Below are positions 41,108 to 52,609 of a stretch of DNA of 64,000 nt, one piece after another. The stretch covers positions 1,002,501 to 1,066,500 of the forward strand of contig NC_092581.1 in NCBI RefSeq assembly GCF_037975245.1, given 5' to 3'. Numbering within the stretch: position 1 is the stretch's first letter; the number at the start of each line of letters is the position of its first letter. The notes under the pieces are model-generated. The model ran no database searches. It saw only the letters and a program-made list of their open reading frames with translations, and was not told the DNA's origin. Made by a program: the position numbers and the translations under genes. Source of the stretch: Apostichopus japonicus. Taxonomy: Eukaryota; Echinodermata; Holothuroidea; Aspidochirotida; Stichopodidae.

Positions 41108-43757
41108 TGTTGAAGATGATTGCAATTGATTTAATTTTCACTACACTCATCAGCCTTGTTTTTATTGGGACTAATTAGCGTCTCCATATTCTTCCGAAAG
41201 AAAAACATTGCCCAGACAGTGGTGTTAATTAGACATACTCCCAAAAAGGGCACTGATTCCGAAACCAACAAATTGATCGGTTATTTGAAATGAAATTTGA
41301 TGAGTTGAAGCTAATGAACTCTGTAGTAATGAGATCAAAACGTGTAAAATATCATCAGATTCATCACAATATATACATTTTGTTTCATAAAATCATTGCC
41401 CAACATTCAGGATGTTGAGTTTGTCTTCATTAATATGCCTATCGAATAAAACTTGATGAGTTCTTGATAAGTTGCATTCATGAATCCCTAGCGATGGTTA
41501 TAATGGAATGACATTGTGAAATGGGAAAGTCACTGCATGTTTCTGTGTCGCCAAGGTAATGTTTCTCCCACACATTAACACTTCACTGTGCATGAACATA
41601 ATCTTTTCCGCTCGTTTAACTAAAGATTAGTTTCAACCATTAAACACCCATACACCGTGGCATCAGATACACGTATAGATTGGTCTAACCGCATTTGAAC
41701 ATGATTATCCAGAATCAAGTGGCAGCTGTGGGTAAGGGAGCCTGTTTCAGGGAGGGGTGCGGGCCCGGGGCACCGTTTTTAAAGTTGTTTGGTACTGAAC
41801 ATTATAGCTACAAACATAAATTCTTCAAAATTCAAGAACGTAGGCCAACGCTTTCCCTGCCGGGCATTCCTTCCTGTTTTAGCCTACTGGTATGGTGTTA
41901 TGTACCGCTATTTCGGTATCAACCGATACTTATCCTGTCTTGGCATCCTCTTATAAGAAAGCCTAGATCTGTGAATGAAAAACGTTTGTAACTCAAATTA
42001 TACCAGTTACCATCTCCCCTCGTAGGGGTAAAATGTTTCATTACGTTTCAACGGCCTCATCATTCAAAGTAACTGGAATGCATCTCGTAAACGGGAGTTT
42101 GAATACGCCGAAAAGGGAGATAAACGTTCTAGGCTATTGGGAATTCAGTGTAAGGTTTAAAAACAAATTCTCTTTCTCAACATATTTCATGGGCAATGAT
42201 ATAGACTACTAATAACTGCTTACTATACTCACATCATTTACCTACAGCACGAGCTGATCATGTATGCCTCCTGCATCTGTTAGCAATTTGCACATAAAAG
42301 GTGGCCTTGAGAAAACAGAATGAAAGCAACAAAATGCTAAAACTTTACAAAAGTACTTTTTAGGATGGGGTGGGGTTGGGGGTCTGACATGTTATTACCA
42401 GAGATGAGGGATGTTCAGTTAGACGATTAAAAAGTCATTGTAAAGAAGACTGTTAAGGTCTCGGTTGGCAGTAAAATGCAGTTTGTTGAACTTTCAGCCT
42501 GAGTGTCCAATATTTACTTTCTATCATATTTAGGAACAAGACCTTTATTTCGAGAGAAAAATGCAGAATAGGTAAAAATACGAGCAAATAAAAACAGAAG
42601 TAAAAAGAGGGAAAAGGAAAATGATGAAGAAAAAATAAGAAAACAAGGTTGCTTCCGATGCCTACTTTGTAATAAGCTTCGGTTTCCGGCTTAAAGTGTT
42701 GAATTGACGTTTACAATGTTGATATAATACTCGAGATGAGTCCAGGAGGAGTTCCTGACAAACGATAAGATTTCAGTTACAAGTCTCAACTTCCTTACAA
42801 ATGGGAAGTAATGTAAGTGTTACAGCACGAACTACGTATAGGACACGTGATCATAACTTAACGATGTCTTTGACCCCATCAACAAAAAAAACCAAAAAAC
42901 ACAACAGAAATGGGGAAAATAACAGAACAGTGATGCACAAAAGAAAGCTTAGTTCATAATAATCTGTGTAATCTTTACCAGTTTATAAAGCCATCTGGGG
43001 AGTTTAAACCCCGCGACAAACACTCCAATAAAATGAGTTTGAAATAGTCAAGAGCTTCAAACTACTAAGGTAATTATACCATTCTTTTCGAAAAAACATA
43101 ACTGCATGTAAGTGTTAAGAGACAAGATTTATGTGTTTGTTTCATCATCGACCATGAATCCGCCCCTCTAACCCCTCCCTCCCTCCCATCCCTCCCTCCA
43201 CCCTGACACCGACGTCATCCCCTTCACCTCCAGATATCAAATTATTCTGGCAAAATTGCGTAGTACAAATTGTATTCATTTAGGACCACACGCAAATTTT
43301 CAGCCGAAGTTCGCCCCCCCCCCCCCTCCCCCATCGTTATCGCTCCTGTACATGACCGCATAATCACTCCTATTTACTGTAATCATTTTGAGGGAGGGAG
43401 GGGAGGGGGAGGGAGGGGTGATGTTCGAAACGCAGTAATTGACAAGTACCAAGTTCACCAACTACGATACCGGGATGGCAATGACCGAGTGTCACATTAC
43501 GCAGTGGACGTACATACGTTACGAGGTGAGATAGTGGCGAATCTTGGACCTAATAATCGGACAGATTGTGTACACATATAAATAGGCTAATACTAGTTGC
43601 AATTAAAGTTTTGGTTTCTTTTAAGAAATGGCAGTTTACAATTTAACTGTGTAGTTCACATTTGCGACTCCACAAATCACCCAGCATCATTTTTTTCCTT
43701 ACCCAAATATGTAGCTCGTCACACGATATGCAAAGTACAGCATAAATGCCAAGTAAC

Positions 43758-43799
43758 TCTCACGGTTTTCCCGTGAGACTAACGGTGAATTTGCACCGT
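43758..43799. other. Two adjacent perfect hairpins
   Basis: TCTCACGG (43758-43765) pairs with CCGTGAGA (43771-43778) over a 5-nt loop. Three bases later ACGGTG (43782-43787) pairs with CACCGT (43794-43799) over a 6-nt loop. No terminator-like T-run or open frame is linked to them. Confidence 0.6.
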
Positions 43800-44092
43800 C
43801 CAATCACGGTGGGATCATCAATTCTCAAGTGTAAAAATCGTAAAACCCGGTAAAACCAAGTGAAGCAGACATGTATCGAGTTGTTGATATTTTGTTCTTA
43901 TAATGATCAAACCAAATATAGAACTTTTGCCAAAGAAGGTTGTCAGGGAACACAAAGCTGACAACCAAGAACTTGTTTAGAATGCCAAAAATGTGGGCTT
44001 TTTTAACTTTAGAACATTTTGGAAAACCATTTGATTTTCGGAAACATCCCTAGGTATTCTTTTGGAAATATCCAGGTCAAAACTTTGTTTGC

Positions 44093-44112
44093 GGGGGGGG
44101 GGGGGGGGGGGG
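44093..44112. repeat. Poly-G tract of 20
   Basis: An uninterrupted run of twenty G, the longest of many G or C homopolymers in the window. Confidence 0.97.
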
Positions 44113-45387
44113 AGATGAACTGAGGTCGGTACATGTGAGTAGTGTAAGAATAATCCTGAATATGGAAGGAATACATATGTGTTAGTGTTATATTAGTCTT
44201 CTAGTATAAATTCTATCCGGTCTTTCATTGTTCTCAGCAGGTCCTTAATCAGATTTTCAATTGTGGCAAAGTTACATCTCCCTTCTTATATTTTCGTTTC
44301 TGACTGTTCTTACTGTCCCTTCAATCCTACTCAAGTATTTGCTTGAAACATAATTATATATCACCTTATGGGTCCTCCACATGAGTTAATCAGGGCTGGA
44401 CTTAGCTCGTGAAGGGTTAGGCCGCACAGGGGGCAGGATGATTGTGGAAAGGGTCCCCTGCAGCCGACAAGGATGCCAATAAACCACCTCTTAGCATTGT
44501 GTTAGTTACCCTTGCTTATAATGTAAAATACGTTACTCTTTATGCCATGTTTTCCAAGGCCACCCACATATTTCTCAAGGCCACCTAATTGATCCTGGGC
44601 TGCAAGGGTTCACCAACAGCAAATACTGAACAAAACATGGAAATTGTAAGATATGACAACCAGATGTTAAAAGCCCACATCAAGTTTATTTTAACTCTCA
44701 AAAAATAAAATGTAGAGCAACCAAACTATAAGAAGATGGAGCATCATAAAGGATAACAACTGTAAAGAAAATAAAATGACAAATAGTTCACCAAACTCTC
44801 ATTCCATTGGATAAAAACTTAAGCAACTCTTTTCAGACTGCAAATTCAAGGCATCAAAGGATGAAATTAAAAAAAAGAAGAAATTATGAGGCTAATTGAT
44901 ATCACAATGGGGGGGGTGGGGGTGGGGGTGGGGGAGAGACATTTCCATCATCAAAACATTGCATGTACCTGACCTCATAAATGATGCTTAGCAGCATATG
45001 CTGATTCCTGAGGGAATTGACTTGAAATTTTCAATATCATAGACAGAAAGCTTGCCTGGAGGGGGAACTAGGGGATTCAAAAGGAGGGATGGGGGATATT
45101 AAGTAGGAAGGTGGAAGTGAGGCGAGTTGGTACTAGTTGTCCCTACCTAACACATACCATGTCTACACAGGGTGAAGGGATGTTTCAGGCTTTCAATTCT
45201 CAGTGTACTAACTAAAGTATACCTAATGGAATAGCAAGTTTTACTAATAATATGATAAGAGAAGCTTGTTTAAGATTGACAAACAGTGTCCTTGCTTCGA
45301 TGGTTGGTCTATCTTCTTGGTACTGTGACTGGATTCCAGTACATAAGCTGCCACTCTTTTCTTTGGGCGTTCTTATGGGTATTAATC

Positions 45388-48300
45388 CTAAGGTTCCTTT
45401 TTAATAACGATGGTGTCTTCATCTGATAGCTTGGTGGAAACCTCTTCAAACATGGCTTGCATCTATTAGAAGGAGAGATTATATTAGTATAAATCATATG
45501 TACAAAAGGAGCAGCCTTATGTAAATATCCCATTATGGTTACCAATATTGGCCACAAATATGCTAGAAAGAGCAAAATTAAAACAAATGGCAATTAATGA
45601 TTTCTTTTATTACCTCTGCCAGAGCATTCAAACTGAGAGTAAAGATCAAGTTGTTACTCTGAGCACAAAATACAAGGCCTTCAAATCCATATAGAAGTAA
45701 TTCTCTAATGAAAAAATTCATTTAAATTTGGGGTTTTAAGTTTCCCAAGCTGCCATATATTGACCTCATTATAAATTCTTTTCGCATTGTACCATTTCCT
45801 GAGCTGATAATGACCAAGTTTGTCAACAGTCCTAATTTTTTCGTTACACATTTTTCCCACTTTGTGCCGGTGTTAGTATCTTTGAGAATTTATTCACAAT
45901 AAAATGAAATGATGAAGACATCTGAGAACTGACAAAAGTAGTCACAATTAATGTAAATTTTTGTGAGATAAGAAATTTGATGGTCACCACAAAACTGATG
46001 ATGGCTAATGAAGCTAATCATCCATTGTAATCACTTGAAAACCACAAAAGTTTTTCTCTAATCGGATCTGGCAATTTTGGATCCATTAATTTATCATGAA
46101 TCGAAAGCTTAGTTCTCTACGTATGGTCTATAAAATCACCTTCTATTGCACTTTTGGCTTTTCCAGGATCACCCTCACCACTTTGTTGGTTTATTTGGGT
46201 CAATTGATTATTATCGAGTCCGATTCACTCATTACCAATTTTTTTTTTTTACCCATTGCGGTTTGTCTCTACAGGATGGGAGTGCATGTCCTGCAGTAAC
46301 CATGACTACATCATGTCCTATGTGACTCTGTTAACTATAATCTATCCCCCTCCCTTGTATGCCCCTCCCTGTATCCTCTCCCCTGTAAACCCTCCCTCCT
46401 GTATCCCCTACCCTGTTGGTCCTGTGTGACTCTGTTAACTATAATCTATCCTCCTCCCCTGTATCCCCCTCCCCTGTATCCCTCCCTGTATCCTCTCCCC
46501 TGTATACCCTCCCTCCTGTATCCCCTACCCTGTTGGTCCTGTGTGACTCTGTTAACTATGATCTATCCTCCTCCCCTGTATCCTCCTCCCCTGTATCCCC
46601 TCCCTGTATCCTCTCCCCTGTGTACCCTCCCTCCTGTATCCCCCTCCCTGTATCCTCCTCCCTGTATCCCCTTCTCTGTGTACCCCTTCCATGTATCCCC
46701 TACCCTGTATCCCCCTCCTTGTTTCCCCTCCCCTGTGTACCCTTCAATGTATCCCCTACCCTGTTTCCCCTCCTCTGTGCCCCCCTCCCCTATATCCCCT
46801 CCCCTGTATCCCCTCCCTATATACTTACCTTTGGTTCATAGCTCTGTTTAAAATCTCTGAGTTGGCTCAGGAACTTCATGCTAAGGGAAGACCATTTCAT
46901 AGCTATCTGTGGTTTACCAGTCCTGTGAAACCAAACATTTACCCATTAATCATACTTATAATTAACTTAACCAGGTTCTGTGTCAAAGGTCATGTACAAT
47001 AACAACCTACAATGAATTCATACTTACAGCATATTTCGTTTACTCAAATAAACACCTTTTTACAACTAATATTGTTCAACTGTGGCAGGTTCTCCATTGC
47101 TTTCCTTTGCTATACCAACTTTATTGCTTCTCCTCTCTAGCTTTTATGCTTTCTTTCCTAATATTCTTTGTTTTACCTTTTAAACTAATCTTTGTTTTCC
47201 TTTCATAAACCATATTTGCTCTACAAGTGCAGATCACACATGAAATATTTCATTTTTGGCTTTATCAACCTTTGACATGTCATTTGAATTGTAAACGTAA
47301 ATACCCCCCCACCCTCCCCCCCCCAAAAAAAAGAAAAAACTCTCAAAAACAATATGACAAGACCACGGTTCCTCTAAACTTTCTTTGAACTCGTATCCCA
47401 GTTAGCAACAGATGTAATTTAGACAAAACCGATTGTGAAACAAGGAAGCAAATGATGTTTATAATTTACTTTTTGTGGCTCCTATAACTGTTTTGGTTTC
47501 ATTTTATCGGAAGTAACAAACAGGAAACCAACTAAAAAAAGAAATCTGTCTTTGTTTTCATCTGTTTTACTAAAACAAGTTTTCTGGGAATGCCTCTTGT
47601 TGCCAAAAACAAAATACAAAAATTCGACCTGTTCCAGTGGTAATGCAATCAGAACGTACTCATTTTAATAACAGGTCTGTTTTCAAGACATTTCCTGCAA
47701 TGAACTTATGGAATTTAACATAATATTGGTAACACTTCTTACCAAGAAAGTTTGCTTTTATAAACAGCTTAATGGTTTTAGAACACAGCATATGTAGCAG
47801 TGCATCATTCTCTTACAAGCCTTGATAACAAAAGTAGAAATGAGCCAGCAACATTATGTACATTGTTCAAACTATACGACTATAATAATAGCAGAACGTA
47901 CAAACCATATGGGGGGTGTCTCACCCCCCAATCTTGGTAAAACTGACGATGGTTGGAAAATTTGAGTGCGACAGTCGGAATTCCGACTGTCGCACTCTAA
48001 TTTACCTAGGCCAATTCATATATTCTTGTGATTGTGAATGACCTAAAAATTTCGATAAAATTGACCTTTAATCAGTCATATTTACCACGTTTTCCTTGCA
48101 ACTTTGAGAAATTGTATCTCACGATCCTTATACTCCACTGTACAAAACTTTGTATGATTTTGAATACTCTAAAAAAATGCCTAATAGAACAACTGTACAA
48201 CGTTCGCCAGCTTCAATTCGGTAATTTTGCTATTGGGTGGGTTGACCCTGTTCGCCAACTTCAAGTAAGTTCAGGATATATATTATCTCTATGGAATACA

Positions 48301-50601
48301 ATAAAACACTCAATGCTAATCTATGGAAGCTTAAAAGTGCCATCAAAATAAGAAAAACTTTGCCCCATAACTTGACATTTTTCAGTAAATTGTTTAGATA
48401 ACAAGATATCAAAAACCAGAAAAATGTTGGATTGCTCAGTTGCTTTAACTGAGCAATGGAACAATTTTCTGCAAAATGTTCAATTGACAACTTATCATAT
48501 CTGAGCAATTGGACATTTTTCTGCAAAATTTTTAATTGACAACTTATCATATCTCTTCAATTGGACACTTAACTGCAAAATGTTCAACTGTTCACTTCAT
48601 TCCATCTGAGCAATTGAAAAATTTTCTGCAAATGTTTATTTGACAACTTATCGTATCTCGTCAATTCAACATTTTTCTGCAAAATGTTCAATTGTTCACT
48701 TCATTCCAACTGAGCAATTGAAAAATTTTCTGCAAAATGTTTAACTGACAACTTATCGTATCTCGTCAACTCAACATTTTTCTGCAAAATGTTTAATTGT
48801 TCACTTTCATTCCAAATGCTCAGTTGGAATGAAGTGAACAATTTAAAAACGAAAACAAGCCCGGCCCCCTCCCCAAAGAAAATAATATTAAGCGCGCATA
48901 CAAACACCATCAAGACTGCATATTATATTCCTTAATGAAATAAATAATAGGTATCCTATTTTGCTGTAACATTACTGTAAATGTATTCACTTTGACAAAA
49001 TTTTTCTAAGCTCTGGAATGGTCTGCCTATATCTGTGCGGAGTTCTCCACTCTCAGTTAGTTCAAAGAAGACTCATTTTTTCAAGTTGGCGTTCTATTAG
49101 GGTTGTACAGCGCTATTGAATACTTCGTAGATTTTAGCGCTTTATAAGTTCATTTATTATTATTATTATTAAGCAATATCACTTTCATTGTTTTAGAAAC
49201 TTCAGGAAGTGTTGTAACAAAGATGTATCGAAACTAAACAACTGTGTGAAATTTATTTTGGTACGGAATTGCAAATCGGGCAATTATAATTGCACCATGT
49301 AGACGCAATCACATGCAAGAATATGTAAGCCAGGTCATGACTTGGTTGTGTGAGAAAAAGATGTGGGATTGTATGTGGTTTCATTTTCAGCTGATAAGAC
49401 CCGACCAAATATGCTAACCTTGCACTTATAGCTATGGAAGCCTGTTGTTTATAGGGCAGGACACGTACCATACACAACCTCAAGAATATATACATTGTAG
49501 AGAATAAGCTATTGCAACACACACCCACCCGTAAGCATAAATACCGGTATTCCAAGATTTTGTCATCAACCAGAGAATTTCAATTTCCGGGTAATCCAAC
49601 TATTGAGGGAAGACGGGGGGAAAAAAAAAAGAGTTTAATTTTTTTAAACAAATTAACAAGGGATTGATGAAAAACATGTAACAGAACTTGTTTTCCTTCA
49701 TTGGGGTGCGAAGGAAAATTGGGAGGGAGGGAGGAGGCCTGGGGAAGGAGGGGGAGGGGGATTATTCTTACCAACTGCCTATGTTCAAGTTGGAGCAGCA
49801 TATTACCGTCTAGTAAGTTTTTCTTCTTTTTTTTATAAGTAAATGAATGATGGAAAACAGAAATTTTAGACAACGGAAAAGAGCAACTAAATAAACAGCT
49901 TGAACTGGATTTGAACAAGTGACCTTTGGGTTAAAGTCCTGTGCATTACCAATTGAGCTATCCAGTCCTTATATAGTTGGTGGTGACCCCTATATAAGAA
50001 ATTTCTTCACTGAAGGTGTGCAGTCAGAAGTCACAGTAACTTGCATACTGTGTACCTAGGGATCATGTCCCCAGTTTCTTTTATTTCTTTGCTATCCATA
50101 ATACTTCAAATATCCCAGTCAGTTTTTCACTAATCATTGTCTTTATATAATTATATGTATAAATCTGAATTTCTCTATGATATCCCAACCCTGCAGCTCT
50201 CTGGGTTGTATTGAATGAAACTGGGCCATTGGTTCGAATCCCCTTCTAGCCATAAATGTTTTTGCTGTTTTAACTTCGTAGTCAGTTTTTTTTATGTCAC
50301 AGCATTTATATCATTGTAGTGAAAGTAGGATAAATAAGCAGACAATTCTCAAATTTGTAAATCACCCGGGATGCCCAGGTTAGACAGGAAAGGAGGACAT
50401 GTCCGGGTATCGACTCCCGACATGTCCGGGTAACTCCGGACGTATGTTGTGTTAACCATAGGTACGACTGTTACCTGCTCTGTGCTGTTGTGGATGAGAC
50501 TCAGGGCATCACTAAAGTGGTGCCAAGCCTCCTCCATCTTCTCTGTGTCATTACAATTCCCATCTCCCAGAGAAAGTTGGATCAAGCTGTGTAGTATTTT
50601 A
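45388..50601 (-). CDS. Last three exons of an unrecognised small helical protein
   Basis: Three exons on the minus strand join in frame to a stop. The first, 50475-50601 (127 nt), follows the acceptor TATATTTTTACAG and reads [20 protein letters not shown] then [21 protein letters not shown], ending at GTAACA. The second, 46829-46906 (78 nt), reads [20 protein letters not shown] then QSYEPK, donor GTAAGT. The last, 45388-45462 (75 nt), follows TCTCCTTCTAATAG and reads [20 protein letters not shown] then KKEP and TAG. The product is predicted helical with amphipathic spacing. The C-terminal VIKKEP fits a sumoylation consensus (hydrophobic-K-x-E). I cannot name the family. The middle exon could instead start at 46922 with another phase, using a 38-nt exon at 49772-49809. 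Composition and splice signals make a real gene likely, identity unknown. Confidence 0.5.
46321..46822. repeat. C-rich minisatellite beside a splice donor (G-rich in the transcript)
   Basis: Units of CTGTATCCCCTCCC in many variants, with a longer unit beginning TGTGACTCTGTTAACTAT at 46321, 46425 and 46542 (spacing 104 and 117 bp). It runs up to within about ten bases of the donor of the candidate exon ending at 46829. On the gene strand it reads GGGAGGGGATACAGGGGAGG, a four-run G-quadruplex pattern with short loops. Confidence 0.9.
47920..47997. other. Hairpin followed by a perfect 34-bp palindrome
   Basis: TGGGGGGTG (47920-47928) pairs with CACCCCCCA (47932-47940) over a 3-base loop. At 47964-47997 the arms GAGTGCGACAGTCGGAA and TTCCGACTGTCGCACTC meet without a spacer, a perfect 34-bp palindrome. 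Beyond it, five more base pairs follow one mismatch. It lies in an intron of the candidate minus-strand gene. Confidence 0.95.
48431..48845. repeat. 52-53-bp satellite bounded by foldbacks
   Basis: Seven tandem units of about 52 bp (48447-48814) share TTTCTGCAAAATGTT and CAATTG. The later units alternate between two types, one with GACAACTTATCGTATCTCGT and one with GTTCACTTCATTCCAACTGA, giving a dimeric unit of about 105 bp. On the left an 11-bp hairpin (ATTGCTCAGTT / AACTGAGCAAT, 48431-48457) borders the array. On the right AATTGTTCACTTTCATTCCAA is answered by TTGGAATGAAGTGAACAATT (48826-48845). Confidence 0.85.
49005..49170 (+). mobile_element. 3' end of a non-LTR retrotransposon (LINE)
   Basis: From 49005 to the TAG at 49098-49100 the frame reads [20 protein letters not shown] then [11 protein letters not shown], the familiar extreme C-terminus of CR1/L2-like reverse transcriptase proteins (LWN.LP..VR......FK..LKTHLF). 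The short 3' UTR contains GTACAGCGCTATTGAATAC and TTAGCGCTTTATAAG and ends in (ATT)n at about 49154-49170, as in such elements. The element is 5' truncated; its left limit is not visible. Confidence 0.85.
49902..49968 (-). pseudogene. tRNA-like sequence with A and B boxes (tRNA relic or SINE head)
   Basis: On the minus strand GGACTGG (49968-49962) is followed by TAGCTCAATTGGTAATGC (A-box-like) and TTGTTCAAATCC (B-box-like), then CCAGTTC, which could pair with the 5' end. The anticodon arm (GGACTTTAACCC) is degenerate and the T-stem 3' side is fused with the acceptor strand, so it cannot be a working tRNA. A second B-box, GGTTCGAATCC, occurs on the plus strand at 50231-50241 with a degenerate upstream part. 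Confidence 0.6.
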
Positions 50602-52609
50602 CTGTAAAAATATATAAAAGAGAAAATAGGATGTGGTAAAAATCAATAAACATGTCAAAATTGTATGCATGACTGTTCAGCTACAGTTAAGGTTTTACAG
50701 TTTTACAAATTATACTATTAAAATTCAAGCTGTAGAAAAGAGATATACACATATCAAATGGGATGGATAATTCCATACCGACTTATCCACCTGTACATAA
50801 TAGAGATGCAGCACGTTAATTAGCCACCTAAACCTAACCCATGATCTCCCATGACCTGTATGATTAATTGGGAGTATGTTAATTAACTTGTATATGATAG
50901 GGATTTTATTGACCAATAAATCCCCTAAACAACCAGCAAAGTAGACACAAGACTATCCATGATCATAATTAATTCATACAATCTATACTGATAAATCAAC
51001 CCATCCCCAAACCCCCACACACCCCCCTCCCCCCACAAGAGCCACTGTCAAAATGGACATAAACTAAACCACCATAACTAACTTGTTTATTATAGGAATG
51101 TGTTATTGTAAGATCAGAATGGGTGCAGGACTTACTCTTAACACTCAATTGCCTTTCTGTGCTCAACTTGGAGTAGTAAAATTTGAATTGCTGCCATTTT
51201 GTTTTATAAAGCATCTCATTATATACTGGTATGAATCATTGATTTTCTTTATTTCTTTACATATATATATATATATATAACATTTGTTGCTAGAGATAAC
51301 ACCACAACATCTCTGAATACAGGTGCATGGCAAGTGATATTCTCTGCTATTAATTACATCCTGATCCTTATCTACATTATATTTGTTTGACAAGTCTTTT
51401 GTTCCAGTTCCTGAACAGGTGTGCTTAAGAAGACAAAAAAAAAAACATTCTTTTTTATTTCAAAGTCATTATATCCCACATGGCATGCAAGGAAGGATGA
51501 GACTTCACTTACAAAATATAAATAAGCAGAAAAGGCCAAACAAAAAGAAGAAAGACCCAAAACAAGACCCAAATACACACAAACAGAAAAACAAAGGACA
51601 TATATACCCTTAATAGAATTTCAATTGCAGGTAATGCAAAGAAGAAACAATGCCACACAGGAACACTCCTATAAAGAAGCCTTTCGTTTTACTAGATTAC
51701 CATAAATGTTAACAAAGATTAAGTAATGTTTCTTTTCTTGAAACAGTTTTGCAGACCTTTACTTCTTCAGGAAAAAACGATAAAGAAGCTAAATCTAGAT
51801 GGTTTGAGAGCTCATAATGATACAAAAGATTTAATTTAAAATAATTTTGTGATTGCTTAATTTTCTGTGTGTTACCCAAAAGGGTAATAAATTAAGCTTT
51901 CTTTCAATTTGCCATTCGTTCATGTCTTAACAGAGTAGCTAGACGACTAGGTGAACTGATTGGTCAACTTTAAATTCTGCCCTCCAACCTTCTGTGGCGC
52001 CCTCATTCATCTGGACTTGTGGGTCATCTGAAGCACCTGCATCAAGCTTCAAGTCACAATAACCTGGCATTGCATAGAGTTGAGACAACCTGCGTGTGTA
52101 GACTAGTGAGTCGACTGGCTACGCAGGTGGCTAAATGTTGTGCTTTGGAAGACCGCCAATGAACTCTTCCGCGATGTAACCATAAAGAAGGAAAGTAACA
52201 TAATAATGATCAGGTCTCTTTGTGACAAAGATGATCATGACTTCCTGCTATGCACCAATCTTAAGGAAACCAGTTTTGATTAATTGCTCCACCATCACCC
52301 CTTCCTATCATACTGTTCAAGTTTCACACATGTTATGTAAATGTCAAAAGGGACAAAAAGAACCATCAAAGGTCAAAGATTCTATAGGACAAAGGTTTTT
52401 TTAAAGTACTTCTATTTCTAAAGGAAAATATTTTTGAAACAAAAGATCTCTCACTGATTACAAAATTTGCGATAGAATATTAAAACAAATCATGTTTAAT
52501 TCTTTAGTTTGGTACGATACAAACACTATGACGATGGATGGAATTGGAACAAACCTTTGTTTGAGGTTTTGTTAACTATAAAGTTTTCTTTTATTGAGAA
52601 AATACTTAC
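50602..52609. other. Intron or intergenic sequence, nothing firm
   Basis: A frame on the minus strand at 51137-51210 (KTKWQQFKFYYSKLSTERQL, then SVK) ends at a good donor GTAAGTCC, and another at about 51930-52110 (LSQLYAMPGYCDLKLDAGA...) follows an acceptor, but neither fits the phase of the exon at 50475-50601 nor resembles a family. The rest is AT-rich sequence. Confidence 0.35.

Larger units (their letters stand above)
39890..45387. other. Gene-poor intergenic region
   Basis: Holds the TA array at 40893-41106, CT-rich tracts (43165-43210), a C15 run near 43313, twin hairpins at 43758-43799, a G20 run at 44093-44112 and G-rich repeats near 44910. Frames of up to 103 codons show no family resemblance. 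It ends at the stop codon of the minus-strand candidate gene. Confidence 0.45.

Noticed and set aside
46416-47002. Proline/serine/tyrosine-rich plus-strand frames of 103-141 codons
   Set aside because: By-products of the CTGTATCCCCTCCC minisatellite, open in several frames at once.
49772-49809. 38-nt minus-strand segment with TAG acceptor and GTAAGA donor
   Set aside because: Could be an alternative exon of the candidate gene together with an acceptor at 46923-46925, and the phase would fit, but direct splicing of 50475 to 46906 gives a more natural helical sequence.
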